Below, piece after piece: positions 63,955-64,000 of a stretch of 64,000 nt of DNA. The first letter of the stretch is position 1, and the number at the start of each line of letters is the position of its first letter. The position numbers and the translations under genes were made by a program. The notes under the pieces were generated by a model, which worked only from the letters and a program-made list of their open reading frames with translations, had not been told where the DNA came from and made no database searches. Source of the DNA: Phymatolithon calcareum (Eukaryota > Rhodophyta > Florideophyceae > Hapalidiales); NCBI GenBank assembly GCA_977006965.1, contig CDRMUB010000001.1, forward strand, positions 186,001 through 250,000, read 5' to 3'.

Positions 63955-64000
63955 GAAAGGATGGCTTTTCTCTGAAACAATGCTCAGCACCCAAAATGAA
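63955..64000 (+). pseudogene. LINE-B fragment at window edge
   Basis: TCTCTGAAACAATGCTCAGC followed by ACCCAAAATGAA is the reverse complement of the segment near 12380-12415. The fragment continues beyond the window. Confidence 0.4.

Overview
This window looks like a repeat-dense, gene-poor stretch of a eukaryotic nuclear genome. It has no operons or ribosome-binding sites, moderate base composition, many decayed reverse-transcriptase and transposase fragments, and only one long open frame that is clearly intact. The mix of an APE-type LINE, Ty1/copia and pogo-like DDE fragments, and many copies of a C2H2/RecQ-like helicase suits a protist, alga or fungus-like lineage. A red alga is one guess, but the sequence alone does not prove it.

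The dominant repeat is a RecQ-like helicase gene family, called H here. One copy (minus strand, 3341-8305) is open for up to 1654 codons. It has two N-terminal C2H2 zinc fingers, a complete superfamily-2 core (Walker A, DEAH, motif III, motif VI) and a Cys-rich tail. At least nine other copies or fragments are broken: 455-1236, 14030-15330, 18220-18590, 20941-23110, 31400-33140, 35815-40490, 41810-42300, 43885-45960 and 63762-63850. Wherever the helicase C-terminal end is preserved, the 3' tail of LINE-A follows in antisense, so this chimeric junction has been copied as part of the repeat.

The second player is LINE-A. A full-length copy lies on the minus strand at about 53883-59232, flanked by a perfect 13-bp target-site duplication. 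It has an intact ORF1, an APE endonuclease plus reverse transcriptase ORF2 with four in-frame stops, and a tRNA-Gln-like sequence at its extreme 5' end. It split an older coding sequence whose halves lie at about 53500-53882 and 59246-59965. Truncated LINE-A pieces occur at 1.2-3.3, 19.8-20.9, 25.4-25.7, 33.2-33.9 and 34.8-35.2 kb. A second reverse-transcriptase family (LINE-B) left fragments at 12.1-12.7, 18.8-19.0, 23.1-23.4, 25.8-26.3 and 63.96 kb.

Other contents are: a pogo-like DDE fragment at the left edge; an unidentified coding repeat X in three copies (23.8-24.96, 34.6-34.8, 42.4-43.4 kb); several hairpin or MITE-like elements; a candidate solo LTR near 27.3-27.6 kb; a Ty1/copia fragment at 62.3-63.75 kb; and a broken gene at 46.46-49.0 kb that looks like a ParB-like domain joined to a beta-class DNA methyltransferase-like region and a Cys-rich C-terminus. 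That domain set is typical of prokaryotes, phages and mobile elements, which makes it one of the two most interesting loci. The other is the helicase repeat with its captured LINE tail. No functional tRNA, rRNA or CRISPR array was recognised.
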